NCBI RefSeq assembly: GCF_003261575.2 | Contig: NZ_CP036175.1 | Coordinates: forward strand, 3,410,001 to 3,474,000 | Reading direction: 5' to 3' | Length of the DNA stretch: 64,000 nt | Origin: Klebsiella huaxiensis | GTDB taxonomy: Bacteria; Pseudomonadota; Gammaproteobacteria; Enterobacterales; Enterobacteriaceae | In this document: positions 43,675 to 53,153 of the stretch, one piece after another | Layout: every line of letters starts with the position of its first letter | How positions within the stretch are numbered: the first letter of the stretch is position 1 | Notes under the pieces: model-generated | Seen by the model: the letters and a program-made list of their open reading frames with translations, nothing else | Database searches by the model: none | Told to the model about the DNA's origin: nothing | Position numbers and translations under genes: made by a program

Positions 43675-44691
43675 ATGCAGAAGAAATCTATTTACGTTGC
43701 CTATACCGGCGGCACCATTGGTATGCAGCGTTCTGAACACGGCTACATTCCCGTTTCCGGTCATTTACAGCGCCAGCTGGCGTTAATGCCCGAGTTCCAC
43801 CGCCCGGAGATGCCGGACTTTACCATCCATGAATACGCCCCGCTGATGGACTCTTCCGATATGACGCCGGAGGACTGGCAGCATATCGCCGACGATATTC
43901 GCGACCACTATGACCAGTACGATGGTTTCGTGATCCTTCACGGTACGGATACTATGGCGTTTACCGCCTCGGCGCTCTCCTTCATGCTGGAGAATCTGGG
44001 GAAACCAGTCATTGTGACAGGGTCACAAATCCCTTTGGCCGAGCTGCGCTCTGACGGACAGATTAATCTTCTTAACGCGCTGTACGTCGCCGCCAACTAC
44101 CCGATTAATGAAGTGTCGTTGTTCTTCAATAACCGCCTCTATCGTGGTAACCGCACCACCAAAGCTCATGCCGATGGTTTTAATGCCTTCGCGTCGCCGA
44201 ACCTCGCGCCGCTGCTGGAAGCGGGGATCCATATCCGCCGCCTCGGTACGCCTCCGGCCCCGCACGGCGTGGGCGAGCTAATCGTTCACCCAATTACCCC
44301 GCAACCGATTGGCGTGGTAACGATTTATCCCGGTATTTCCGCCGATGTAGTACGCAACTTCCTGCTCCAGCCGGTAAAAGCGCTCATTCTGCGCTCGTAT
44401 GGTGTAGGTAACGCTCCGCAAAACGGCGAGTTTATCCAGGTGCTGACCGAAGCCAGCCAGCGCGGCATCGTGGTGATTAATTTGACCCAGTGTATGTCCG
44501 GCAAAGTGAATATGGGCGGTTATGCCACCGGTAATGCCCTTGCGCAAGCAGGCGTGATTAGCGGTTTCGATATGACCGTTGAAGCCACGCTGACCAAGCT
44601 ACACTATTTGCTGAGCCAGAATCTGGACGTTGCGGCTATCCGTAGCGCGATGCAGGAAAACCTGCGTGGCGAACTGACCCCCGATGAGTAA
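43675..44691 (+). CDS. ansA: Cytoplasmic L-asparaginase I
   Basis: Converts asparagine to aspartate and ammonia with low affinity in the cytoplasm. The product is 338 residues, as in E. coli, with no signal peptide. The two catalytic threonine motifs are VAYTGGTIGMQRSE near residue 12 and ILHGTDTMAFTASAL near 90. The start ATG 43675 (MQKKSIYVAYTGG) matches the family; the in-frame ATG 43621 would include ERIC-derived sequence. It is followed by pncA after 10 bp, so the two form an operon. Confidence 0.96.
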   Translation: MQKKSIYVAYTGGTIGMQRSEHGYIPVSGHLQRQLALMPEFHRPEMPDFTIHEYAPLMDSSDMTPEDWQHIADDIRDHYDQYDGFVILHGTDTMAFTASALSFMLENLGKPVIVTGSQIPLAELRSDGQINLLNALYVAANYPINEVSLFFNNRLYRGNRTTKAHADGFNAFASPNLAPLLEAGIHIRRLGTPPAPHGVGELIVHPITPQPIGVVTIYPGISADVVRNFLLQPVKALILRSYGVGNAPQNGEFIQVLTEASQRGIVVINLTQCMSGKVNMGGYATGNALAQAGVISGFDMTVEATLTKLHYLLSQNLDVAAIRSAMQENLRGELTPDE

Positions 44692-44701
44692 GGAGATGCA
44701 C

Positions 44702-45343
44702 ATGACCCAGCGCGCGCTGTTACTGGTCGATTTACAGAACGATTTTTGCGCCGGCGGTGCGCTTGCCGTCCCGCAGGGCGATAGTACGGTGGACATCGCC
44801 AATCGGCTTATTGAATGGAGTCTGGCACGGGGAGAAACGGTAGTTGCCAGCCAGGACTGGCACCCGGCGAATCATGGCAGCTTTGCCAGCCAGCATCAGG
44901 TTGAGCCCTATACGCAGGGTGAACTTGACGGCCTCGCGCAAACCTTCTGGCCGGATCACTGCATCCAGAATAGCGAAGGCGCGGCGCTGCATCCGCTGCT
45001 TAAACAGCAGGATATTGCTGCCGTGTTCCATAAAGGCGAAAACCCGGTTATTGATAGCTATAGCGCCTTTTTTGATAACGGTCATCGGCAGAAAACGCAG
45101 CTTGACGCGTGGTTACGCGAGCGCGGGATTGACGAGCTAACCGTACTTGGCCTGGCGACCGACTACTGCGTGAAGTTTACCGTGCTTGATGCGCTGAATC
45201 TGGGCTATTCCGTCAACGTGATTACCGACGGCTGTCGCGGGGTAAATATTCAGCCACAGGACAGCGCACACGCGTTTATGGAAATGTCGGCGGCGGGCGC
45301 GACGCTGTATACGCTGGCAGACTGGGAAGAAACTCAGGCGTAA
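44702..45343 (+). CDS. pncA: Nicotinamidase/pyrazinamidase
   Basis: Hydrolyses nicotinamide to nicotinate for NAD salvage, and pyrazinamide to pyrazinoate. The product is 213 residues. The catalytic triad is visible: Asp in LLVDLQNDFC near residue 10, Lys in VFHKGENP near 111, and Cys in GLATDYCVKFT near 156. Metal-binding Asp and His are in SQDWHPANHGSF. I chose ATG 44702 (MTQRALLLVDLQ) since AAGGAG lies 6 bases upstream; the ATG at 44684 lies inside ansA. Its product feeds nicotinate toward the pathway that ends with NadE. Confidence 0.96.
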   Translation: MTQRALLLVDLQNDFCAGGALAVPQGDSTVDIANRLIEWSLARGETVVASQDWHPANHGSFASQHQVEPYTQGELDGLAQTFWPDHCIQNSEGAALHPLLKQQDIAAVFHKGENPVIDSYSAFFDNGHRQKTQLDAWLRERGIDELTVLGLATDYCVKFTVLDALNLGYSVNVITDGCRGVNIQPQDSAHAFMEMSAAGATLYTLADWEETQA

Positions 45344-45389
45344 AATCTGTCGGTGTCAGACCTCAATATTGACACCGTGCGATCTTTCT

Positions 45390-45475
45390 CCCGGGGGCAG
45401 CGCAAAGGGCCTTGCCCGGGCTACCAGTCCGCGCGGTTTGGTAGCCCAGACAGATGCGCAGCATCGCCTCCGGGA
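45390..45475. repeat. REP-type inverted repeats between pncA and ydjE
   Basis: Two facing GC-rich units (TCCCGGGGGCAGCGCAAAGG...GCCCGGGCTACC and GGTAGCCCAGACAGATGCG...GCCTCCGGGA) typical of BIMEs. A separate small stem GGTGTCA/TGACACC (about 45352-45376) may terminate pncA. Confidence 0.7.
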
Positions 45476-45488
45476 CACCGGCAAAGCA

Positions 45489-46847
45489 TCATCCAAGGCT
45501 CGAAATCTCCTCCAGCGACACTTTGCGCGTTTCGATGCCAAAGCAAAACAGAATCAGCGCGCAGAGCACCAGCATCACGCCGAGAACGATAAAGACCGTA
45601 ATCGAGCCATAGCGGGTCAGCAATACGGCCACACCATAGGGAGTAAATACCGCGACGATCCTCCCCACCGCGTTAACAAAGCCCGAACCACGTAATCTGA
45701 GATGCGTAGGCCACAGCTCCGGCACATACACCGCAGAGGCAAAACAGACGTACATATACAGGAAAAAGATCATCACCAGGCCATAGCTTAAAATGGCCCA
45801 CTCTTCGGTTTGAATCGAATAGAAATAACCGAGCAGCGCAATAATAATCAACAGCGATGAGCCAAATAATCGCCGCGGAAAACGGTCAATAATCAGCGCG
45901 GCGATAAATATTCCTACCGGTGCGCCAATCATAATAATCGCGGTCATAAAAATAGATTTCGTCACATCGATCCCCGAGTTAACAAAAATCGTCGGGATCC
46001 ACACCGTAATGGTATAGAGCGAAATGTTCATCGCGATCAGCACGGTAATCGCCACCAGCGTCCGTTGCAGCATCTGCCCTTTAAACAATAGCCAGAAGGA
46101 ACCGCTTTCCGGGTACTCGTCCGCCTTCAGTTCGCTATTCTGGAAAGCTGGCAAGACAATACTCTTCTCTTTCTCGATTTGCGCTTCCACTTCCAGGAGG
46201 TGTTTTTCCGCGGCGCTTCGCTGCCCCTTACCCGCCAGCCAGCGGGGTGATTCAATGAAATATTTCCCCGACAGATACCAGGCCAGCAGCATTGCCACTC
46301 CGCCGAGCAAGAACATCATCCGCCAGCTTAAAAAAGCAATAACCACGACGCCAATTGCCGCTGATAGCATTGGCGACCAGTTACCAACAAACGACAGTCG
46401 TGCGGACCATTTGCCGCGAACGGTAGGCGGAATAAATTCGGTAAATGAGGCGTAACCAACCATGATTAGCGCCCCCATCCCGGTCCCCATTAAGCAGCGG
46501 AAAAAGATGAGCCAGTACATGTTAGGAACAAAGGAGGCCGCGCTTGCGGAGATCCCAACAATCAGCAAGTTCATGCGAAACGCTTTGCGCCGTCCAAGAT
46601 AATCGCCAATAAAACCGCCGGTCAGCGAGCCGATAAAATAGCCGAACATCAGCGCCGAGGTAAATGCGGCATTAAGATAATTATTTGACCAGCCGTTGCT
46701 GACTAATTTTGCCAGCACCACGTTCCCGGAATAGCTAAGAAAACCGGTGACTAATAAACTGAAACTAATAATGCCGAAAATACGAAAATGAAATCGAGAT
46801 AAGGGTAAACGATCTAATCTTGCGCCGATAGGGTCACAATGTTCCAT
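45489..46847 (-). CDS. ydjE: MFS sugar transporter YdjE
   Basis: Inner-membrane carrier of 452 residues with 12 helices, metabolite:H+ symporter type. It has the loop motif GFIGDYLGRRKAFRMN near residue 80 and the central cytoplasmic segment with RWLAGKGQRSAAEKHLLEVE near 210. Its substrate is unknown; it is paralogous to ydjK. The start ATG 46847 has GAGG upstream. It is the most downstream gene of the minus-strand ydj cluster and follows ydjF by 137 bp, so it may have its own promoter. Confidence 0.92.
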   Translation of the reverse strand: MEHCDPIGARLDRLPLSRFHFRIFGIISFSLLVTGFLSYSGNVVLAKLVSNGWSNNYLNAAFTSALMFGYFIGSLTGGFIGDYLGRRKAFRMNLLIVGISASAASFVPNMYWLIFFRCLMGTGMGALIMVGYASFTEFIPPTVRGKWSARLSFVGNWSPMLSAAIGVVVIAFLSWRMMFLLGGVAMLLAWYLSGKYFIESPRWLAGKGQRSAAEKHLLEVEAQIEKEKSIVLPAFQNSELKADEYPESGSFWLLFKGQMLQRTLVAITVLIAMNISLYTITVWIPTIFVNSGIDVTKSIFMTAIIMIGAPVGIFIAALIIDRFPRRLFGSSLLIIIALLGYFYSIQTEEWAILSYGLVMIFFLYMYVCFASAVYVPELWPTHLRLRGSGFVNAVGRIVAVFTPYGVAVLLTRYGSITVFIVLGVMLVLCALILFCFGIETRKVSLEEISSLG

Positions 46848-46984
46848 CTGGATGCCTCAAATTCAGCTAAAATATAAAGTATGGCGATCGCGGCAGAGTA
46901 AAACTTGCCGCGCCATCCATCATCATTAATTTTTTGGCATTGCCAGGTGCAAACTAAATAATATTGATACGAACAGCATTAAAG

Positions 46985-47743
46985 TTAATAAACGAGTTGA
47001 ATATTATTTTCTTTACAAAATGCTATCCATTCCGCACCTGGCGCCTTATTGGTTATAAGGTAATTAATATGACTAAAATCGACTAACTGGACAAAAGCTT
47101 TACGATCGAATTTAGAGTGATCGACCAACAGGGCCACTTCTGTCGCCTGACGGATCATCGTCTTCTTGATTTCCGCCTCCGCTTCATTAGAGTCAAGCGC
47201 CCCGCTCTGCATGTCCAGGCCTTTGCAGCTCATCACCATGATATCAACATGATAGCGGCTGATAATCTCTTTGGTGATCCGCCCCTGTAACGATAGTGTG
47301 TTCTTATTCAGCTCACCGCCGGTAGAAACTACTTTAATTTCCGACTGCGCCAGTTCATGAAATGCCTCCGCCGAGTTGGTTAATAACGTGAGGTCGTTTC
47401 TTTCCTTGAGCAGCTTTAATAATTCCATGGCGGTACTGCTGGAATCAGCAGCCATAGTGGTTTTATTTTTAATAAACGGTAATGCATTGTGAGCAATAAT
47501 CTGTTTTTCTTCAAAGAAAGACTTTGCGCGCTTATAAAAATGAATATTGTCGGACAACGCAGTAGTATTTAATACTGCCCCGCCATACGTTCGGGTCAAA
47601 AAACCTTCATCTTCGAGCTTTTCCAGATCGCGGCGAATGGTTTCCTCAGTCACCTGAAAAATTGAGCTTAAATTAGAGACCACCACTTTCTTATCATTAG
47701 CCACCATTTGCTTAATGGCCTGAATTCTGTCTTTTGCCGCCAC
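46985..47743 (-). CDS. ydjF: DeoR-family transcriptional regulator YdjF
   Basis: Sugar-phosphate-responsive repressor family, 252 residues as in E. coli. The N-terminal DeoR helix-turn-helix is VSNLSSIFQVTEETIRRDLE near residue 22, and the effector domain (DeoRC) carries TNSAEAFHELAQ and VDHSKFDRKAFVQL. It is the probable local regulator of the ydj cluster; the effector would be a phosphorylated intermediate. The start is GTG 47743 with GAGG upstream (MAAKDRIQAIKQ in E. coli); the longer reading to 47812 lacks homology. Confidence 0.92.
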   Translation of the reverse strand: MAAKDRIQAIKQMVANDKKVVVSNLSSIFQVTEETIRRDLEKLEDEGFLTRTYGGAVLNTTALSDNIHFYKRAKSFFEEKQIIAHNALPFIKNKTTMAADSSSTAMELLKLLKERNDLTLLTNSAEAFHELAQSEIKVVSTGGELNKNTLSLQGRITKEIISRYHVDIMVMSCKGLDMQSGALDSNEAEAEIKKTMIRQATEVALLVDHSKFDRKAFVQLVDFSHINYLITNKAPGAEWIAFCKENNIQLVY

Positions 47744-47879
47744 GATGACACCTCTGTTTCCTGCAAAGTAATAATAAGACCTTAGTATCTCACAGGCTAT
47801 GTTTATTTTCAAAAGAACATGTCTGAATCACAGATTTCAATACTCTTTTACACAGAAACAGAGGTTAGTAACATCACTC

Positions 47880-48863
47880 TTATTTCGTATCCAACGCCTC
47901 TGCCATTCGCCTCATCAATAATGAATCATCATCGGTTAACGAGATCGTCAGGGCTTCGACGTTTTCACGTACTTGCTCAGGTGCCGTCGCCCCGCTTAAC
48001 AAGGTGATTAAATCACTCTGCTTTAAAATCCACGCCAGCGCCAGCGCCGGGATCGAGCAGCGATATTTATCACACAGCGGCTGCCAGCGTTCGAGCATCT
48101 CAATCACGAGCAGCATATTTTCTCGCTGGAACCAGACTTTGTTGGCCCGCGCACCGCCAGGGACATAATCCCGCGTGATGGTTCCGGTCAACAGCCCCTG
48201 CTCAAGCGGTGAGTAGACCTGCACGATGATGCCATTCTGCTGGCAAAGCGGCAGCAGTTCAGCTTCCAGCGCCCGATCAAGGATGCTGTACTTGGCCTGA
48301 ATGATATCCAGCTCGCCGTGCTTGAGATACTCCTTGATATGCCCGGCATCGACATTCGCCGCGCCAATAGAGCGAATTTTCCCCTCTTTCTTGAGCGCGT
48401 TAAGCGTATCCATGGTTTCCGCAATGGGCGTAAAGCAAGGCTCTACCGACTGCCAGTGGGTCATATAAATATCAATGCTGTCGATACCGAGTCGTTGCAG
48501 GCTGGCGTCTACCTCTTCGCGAATCGACTCAGGCGTAAGGTTTTTATACAGCTGGCGGTCGCCCACTTTGTTAAACAAGCTACCTTCCCGCTCCCAGACA
48601 ATGCCGCATTTGGTTTCAACCACGATCTCGCTGCGAGGCAGCTTTTTCAGCGCCTGACCAACAATGACTTCGCTGTTACCGAAGTTGTAGCCCGGCGCGG
48701 TATCAATCAGATTAATGCCGCAACGGTGCGCTTCAAGAATGGTGTCGATACAAACCTGCAAATCAAGATCGCCATTCCATGCCGGACCGCCGCCGATGGC
48801 CCAGGTGCCCAGCCCCATGCGGGAGAGCGTAATATCCGTACTGCCTAAAGGAATCATTTTCAT
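47880..48863 (-). CDS. ydjG: Aldo/keto reductase YdjG
   Basis: NAD(P)H-dependent aldo/keto reductase, 327 residues; the E. coli enzyme reduces methylglyoxal in vitro. The catalytic tetrad is visible: Asp and Tyr in LIDTAPGYNFGNSE near 54, Lys in VVETKCGIVW near 84, and His in DIYMTHWQS near 137. The cofactor end has TLLSGATAPEQVRENVEAL. It lies 9 bp downstream of ydjH and so belongs to the ydjLKJIHG run. In the proposed pathway it could reduce an aldehyde released by the YdjI aldolase; that link is an inference. Confidence 0.93.
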   Translation of the reverse strand: MKMIPLGSTDITLSRMGLGTWAIGGGPAWNGDLDLQVCIDTILEAHRCGINLIDTAPGYNFGNSEVIVGQALKKLPRSEIVVETKCGIVWEREGSLFNKVGDRQLYKNLTPESIREEVDASLQRLGIDSIDIYMTHWQSVEPCFTPIAETMDTLNALKKEGKIRSIGAANVDAGHIKEYLKHGELDIIQAKYSILDRALEAELLPLCQQNGIIVQVYSPLEQGLLTGTITRDYVPGGARANKVWFQRENMLLVIEMLERWQPLCDKYRCSIPALALAWILKQSDLITLLSGATAPEQVRENVEALTISLTDDDSLLMRRMAEALDTK

Positions 48864-48872
48864 CTGCCGCTA

Positions 48873-49820
48873 TTACCCTTCATATTCGTCGAGAAGTTGT
48901 TCAACCAGCTTTCTATTTTTCACGCCCGTTGTGGCACCCACGCTAAGTACCGATATCGCCGCCGTCGCGTTGGCAAACAGCGCGCAGTCGCGAAGCGGTT
49001 TGCCTTCAAGCAGCGCGGAGATAAACCCCGAGGCGAAATTATCTCCCGCGCCGATGGTGTCGATGGCGGTAATTCCCGACACCGCAGGGACCTCCATTTT
49101 CATATCAGCACGCTTGATAAAGCAGCCTCTCTTACCGGTCTTAATGACTACCGTTTTCACACCGCAACTCAGGAAACTGTCGGCTATTTCATCCAGCGTC
49201 TCTTTCCCGGTGAGCAGTTTTGCCTCTTCAAAATTGGGAAACAGATAATCCACATAGCTCAGCGCCTCACGGATATCTTCCAGCGTTTCATTCAGTCGCG
49301 GTTTAATCATATCGGCGCAGATAATGAGCTTATGCGCTTTCGCCTGAGTGAAAATAGCCGATAGCGCTTTGCCATCCAGCAAGGGACTATTAAAGATGCT
49401 TGCCAACGACAGCAGCTTTGCCTGCGAGAAACGGTCAAAATCAATATCGTTAATATTCAGTTTCCACAGGCTGCCGTTGCGGTTGGTAACAAAGGTACGT
49501 TCACCATCAGCTGTGACTAAACCCACGTTAATGGAAGTATCAATATCCGCATCCTGTTTCAGGCTCTGAATATCAATATTCTCCCGACGGCAGTGGTTAA
49601 TAATAAAATGCCCCGCAGCATCATCACCTACCCGGCTTATTAACGCGGTACGATGACCGAGACGAGAAATAATCGTCGCTTCATTAATCGCATCTCCCCC
49701 GGTGGTCATAGCAATACGTTCTAACGGATAAGAATCTACATCAAAGATATTTTTACTCACCGGCTGCAAGGGAATATCAACAATAGCCGCCCCTATACAA
49801 ATAACCTCGATCTTATCCAT
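48873..49820 (-). CDS. ydjH: PfkB-family sugar kinase YdjH
   Basis: Ribokinase/PfkB family kinase, 315 residues, equal to E. coli YdjH. The glycine-rich N-terminal sugar site has MTTGGDAINEATIISRLG near residue 38. The C-terminal DTIGAGDNFASGF near 250 is PfkB signature 2 and contains the catalytic base Asp. Published work on the E. coli enzyme found best activity with long-chain acid sugars, as I recall; a physiological substrate is not settled. I chose ATG 49820, 4 bp after the ydjI stop; ATG 49850 lies inside ydjI. Confidence 0.93.
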   Translation of the reverse strand: MDKIEVICIGAAIVDIPLQPVSKNIFDVDSYPLERIAMTTGGDAINEATIISRLGHRTALISRVGDDAAGHFIINHCRRENIDIQSLKQDADIDTSINVGLVTADGERTFVTNRNGSLWKLNINDIDFDRFSQAKLLSLASIFNSPLLDGKALSAIFTQAKAHKLIICADMIKPRLNETLEDIREALSYVDYLFPNFEEAKLLTGKETLDEIADSFLSCGVKTVVIKTGKRGCFIKRADMKMEVPAVSGITAIDTIGAGDNFASGFISALLEGKPLRDCALFANATAAISVLSVGATTGVKNRKLVEQLLDEYEG

Positions 49821-49824
49821 ATTG

Positions 49825-50661
49825 TCATTCCGCTTTACCGTCTGAACCAAATAATTTGATTTTCTCCAGCGCGCGCTCTTTTACGGCTTTACGTACTTCA
49901 CGCTCGACGTGCAGGAACGGCTGATCCTGATTCTCCTGCACTGCAACCATCGCGGCCTGACACAATTCAGTATGGATATTGATTTTCGAAATACCTAATG
50001 AGATGGCTTTCTTAATATCCGCATCGCTAATACCGGAGGCACCATGCAGCACCAGCGGAACGGATACCGCCTCGCGCACGCGTTTAACCACGTCAAAGTT
50101 CAGTTTCGGTTCGGAGGTGTAGACGCCGTGCTGGTTACCAATCGCTACCGCCAGAGAATCACACCCGGTACGCTCGACAAATTCAGCCGCCTGGCTTGGG
50201 TCAGTGTAGTGATAACCGGCCAGCGCCTCTTCGTAGACCGTTTCATTCCCCACATGGCCCAGTTCTGCTTCGACCGGAATACCCAGCGGGTGGAAGAAAT
50301 CGACCGCCTCTTTGGTCAGACGAATATTTTCTTCGAAATCAAAAGCGGAAGCATCACGCATCAGCGAGTTCATGCCGTGGGCCCAGGCGTTATGGATGAT
50401 CTCCATACTGCGTCCGTGATCCCAGTGGGTAATTACCGGTACCGAGGCCTTTTTCGCCATAGAAACCATCATATGCGAAAAATCTTCAAACGAGGTATTG
50501 CCGACAAACCCGGTGCCGAACGAGATAATTACCGGCGATTTCGACTCTTCCGCCGCATCAATCACCCCCATTAACATTTCCGCATTCCACACATTAAAGT
50601 GGGCAATCGCATAATGTTTATTCTGGGCATCATTTTCCCAATATTTAATATCTGCTAGCAT
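49825..50661 (-). CDS. ydjI: Class II aldolase YdjI
   Basis: Zinc-dependent fructose-bisphosphate aldolase family enzyme, 278 residues as in E. coli. Zinc ligands are His in THWDHGRSMEI near 83 and later His residues in AELGHVGNE near 138 and VLHGASGISD near 208. GIPVEAELGHVG is the family's conserved block. The E. coli enzyme cleaves an octuluronate 1-phosphate in vitro, to my recollection, which suggests that the cluster breaks down an unusual eight-carbon or similar acid sugar. It is followed by ydjH (4 bp) and preceded by ydjJ (24 bp). Confidence 0.94.
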   Translation of the reverse strand: MLADIKYWENDAQNKHYAIAHFNVWNAEMLMGVIDAAEESKSPVIISFGTGFVGNTSFEDFSHMMVSMAKKASVPVITHWDHGRSMEIIHNAWAHGMNSLMRDASAFDFEENIRLTKEAVDFFHPLGIPVEAELGHVGNETVYEEALAGYHYTDPSQAAEFVERTGCDSLAVAIGNQHGVYTSEPKLNFDVVKRVREAVSVPLVLHGASGISDADIKKAISLGISKINIHTELCQAAMVAVQENQDQPFLHVEREVRKAVKERALEKIKLFGSDGKAE

Positions 50662-50685
50662 GGTTATTTCTCCCTTTCCAATTAA

Positions 50686-51729
50686 TTAATGATTAACTTT
50701 AATAACGCCTTTAATAATGTCGCGTTTGTTATTAACGGATTCATCAAACGCGCGCTGAACATCTTCATAATCGTAAATATGGGTCACCATCGACTTGACA
50801 TCGAAACGACCGGAGGAGATAGCCTCAATGGTGACCGGGTAGCGGTTGGCGTAGCGGAAAACGGTTTGAATCGAGACTTCACGGTTAATTTTGAGGAAAT
50901 TAATCGCCGAGTCACCGGGCACCGTACCGACAATCATGATTTTGCCGCCGCGCATCACCAGATAAGGGGCCTGCTTAACGGTGATGGCTGAACCGGCGGT
51001 TTCAAAAACAATGTCGGCCCCCATATCACCAGAGAATTGCTGGCAGCGGGCAACAGTGTCCTCTTTTGCTCCGTTGATGACGGTCGTTGCACCAAGCTGT
51101 TCGGCTATTGCGAGGCGTTTTTCCAGGACATCAACCACAGCGATGTCGGTTGCGCCCATGCACTTACAGGCTTGTAGAGTCATTAAGCCGATACAGCCGG
51201 CCCCCAGAATGACGATTTTCTTGCCCGGTTTAACATCCGCCAGCATCGCAGCATGCATCCCTACCGCCGCAGGCTCTACCAGCGCGCCTTCCATGGTGTC
51301 CATATTATCGGGCAGTTTGTAGGTAAAGCTCTCCGGGTGACACAGATAGTGGGTTAGCGCGCCGCGATAATTTGGCTGGGTAGCCATAAAATCGACATCC
51401 GGGCAGATGTTGTATTTACCTTCCAGACAATAACGACAGTGGCCGCACGGCACGCCGGGTTCAATGTTCACCCGGTCGCCCGGTTTAAATTTACTGACGC
51501 GATTTCCTACCGCCACCACCGTACCGGCACATTCATGTCCGAGGCCAATTTCCTGGTTGGGGTCTTTTGGCGGAATAAAAGGACCCGATTCGAAACCGTG
51601 AACATCTGAGCCGCAAATACCGACGTATTCAATTTTAATCAGCACTTCATGCTCTTTCGGTACCGGCATATCGGCGATGATAATCTTCATCGTGCCGGGC
51701 GTTTTTAATATCGCTTTTGAATTTTGCAT
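50686..51729 (-). CDS. ydjJ: Zinc-dependent polyol/sugar dehydrogenase YdjJ
   Basis: Medium-chain dehydrogenase of the sorbitol/threonine dehydrogenase type, 347 residues. Catalytic zinc ligands are in VGICGSDVHGFES near 38 and GLGHECAGTV near 65. The structural zinc set is CGHCRYCLEGKYNIC near 95, and the nucleotide motif is VILGAGCIGLM near 170. I chose ATG 51729 (MQNSKAILKTPG) because GGGA precedes it at good distance and E. coli starts there; ATG 51744 is in frame. It is one of two such enzymes in the cluster (with ydjL) and could oxidise a hydroxyl of the sugar acid before phosphorylation. Confidence 0.93.
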   Translation of the reverse strand: MQNSKAILKTPGTMKIIIADMPVPKEHEVLIKIEYVGICGSDVHGFESGPFIPPKDPNQEIGLGHECAGTVVAVGNRVSKFKPGDRVNIEPGVPCGHCRYCLEGKYNICPDVDFMATQPNYRGALTHYLCHPESFTYKLPDNMDTMEGALVEPAAVGMHAAMLADVKPGKKIVILGAGCIGLMTLQACKCMGATDIAVVDVLEKRLAIAEQLGATTVINGAKEDTVARCQQFSGDMGADIVFETAGSAITVKQAPYLVMRGGKIMIVGTVPGDSAINFLKINREVSIQTVFRYANRYPVTIEAISSGRFDVKSMVTHIYDYEDVQRAFDESVNNKRDIIKGVIKVNH

Positions 51730-51746
51730 TTTCTTTCCCATCAATA

Positions 51747-53126
51747 TTATTTGCTGGTGGCTGCATCAATACCGAGACTTTCGACAGAGACGCCTTTGGT
51801 TTCAATTCCGATAGTAGCAATGGCAATGGCGACAATAATGGAGACCGCCCCGAGCAGTACAAACACCCCCGTCACGCCGTAACTATTAAGCAATACTGCA
51901 ACCGCGTAAGGCGCAGCAATACCGCTGATACGCCCCACCGCATTTGCCAGTCCGGAGCCACGCAGTTTCGCTTCGGTTGGCCATATTTCCGGTACATACA
52001 CCGCCGAGGCGTAGCAAACGTACATATACACAAAGGTAATCAGGAAGAAGCCAATTAACGTAATCAGCAGCATGCTGGTTTGTAGCGAGTAGATATATCC
52101 CAGCACGGCGATTAAAACTAATAAGCCCACCCCCATGGTCTTTCTGGGAATTTTATCCATCACCAGCATGGCGATAAATATTCCAAACGGCGCACCGAAC
52201 ATACTCATGGTATTTAACACAATGGAATCTTTCAGGTTAATACCCTGGGTCATAAATATCGTCGGCAGCCAGTTAATTAAAGTGTACTGCACGACGTTCA
52301 TGGCAATCAGAACAAAGGAACCTAAAATAACGCGCTTGAGTAATACGCCGGTTAATAAAGCCGAATACGGAACAGAGCGCGGTGCCTTGCCGTCATCCTC
52401 TATCACCACTGGCGGTAGTGGTTTACCGGTCTGCTGAACCACGCCCTCTTCTATTGCCCGCATCACTTTTTCGGCTTCCACGTAACGTCCACGAGACTCC
52501 AGCCAGCGAGGCGACTCGGGGAACCAGCGCCAGGCAATGGCGGTGGCAATCAGCGACAGCACCGCCGGGATCAGCAGTTGCACGCGCCAGTTCCATTCAG
52601 CACTGATGAACGGCGTCAGTCCCATCGCAATCAGCGAGCACAGCGGATAAGACCAGTTACCGATAAACGAGACCCTACTGGACCAGGTACCGCGATTTCT
52701 GCCAGGCATATATTCGGTGAACCCGGCAAATAAGGTTACCAGCAGCGCACCTAATCCCACTCCCATCACAAAACGGCAGGCAATCAGGAAGGTCATATTT
52801 GGCGAAAACGCCCCCACAACCATGGCGATAATATGAATCGCTTCATACAGAATAAAGGCATTTTTGCGTCCGGTTTTATCCCCGATAATTCCCCCGGCAA
52901 GCGCGCCGAGAAACATTCCCGCCGTGGTAATGGCGGAAAACGTAGCGGTGGTGGAATTATCGGTCCAGCCAAGTTCTTTTAACTGCGCGAGAATTAACCC
53001 GCCGACGGCATTACTCCAGCAGACCAGTAATCCAAAGGCGACCATGGCAAACATCGACGAATGCCAGCGGCAGTCAGGCAGCCTGTCCAGCCTCGCGCCG
53101 CAGTGCGGTTTTGCTATTTGTTCCAT
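51747..53126 (-). CDS. ydjK: MFS sugar transporter YdjK
   Basis: Inner-membrane carrier of 459 residues and 12 helices, paralogue of YdjE. The loop motif is GGIIGDKTGRKNAFILYE near 85, and the central loop has RWFPESPRWLESRGRYVEAE near 205. It is placed inside the operon between ydjL and ydjJ, so it is the more likely importer of the cluster's own substrate. The start ATG 53126 has GGAAGG upstream. The substrate is unknown. Confidence 0.92.
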   Translation of the reverse strand: MEQIAKPHCGARLDRLPDCRWHSSMFAMVAFGLLVCWSNAVGGLILAQLKELGWTDNSTTATFSAITTAGMFLGALAGGIIGDKTGRKNAFILYEAIHIIAMVVGAFSPNMTFLIACRFVMGVGLGALLVTLFAGFTEYMPGRNRGTWSSRVSFIGNWSYPLCSLIAMGLTPFISAEWNWRVQLLIPAVLSLIATAIAWRWFPESPRWLESRGRYVEAEKVMRAIEEGVVQQTGKPLPPVVIEDDGKAPRSVPYSALLTGVLLKRVILGSFVLIAMNVVQYTLINWLPTIFMTQGINLKDSIVLNTMSMFGAPFGIFIAMLVMDKIPRKTMGVGLLVLIAVLGYIYSLQTSMLLITLIGFFLITFVYMYVCYASAVYVPEIWPTEAKLRGSGLANAVGRISGIAAPYAVAVLLNSYGVTGVFVLLGAVSIIVAIAIATIGIETKGVSVESLGIDAATSK

Positions 53127-53153
53127 CCGGGAACCTTCCTTTAATAAATGGGG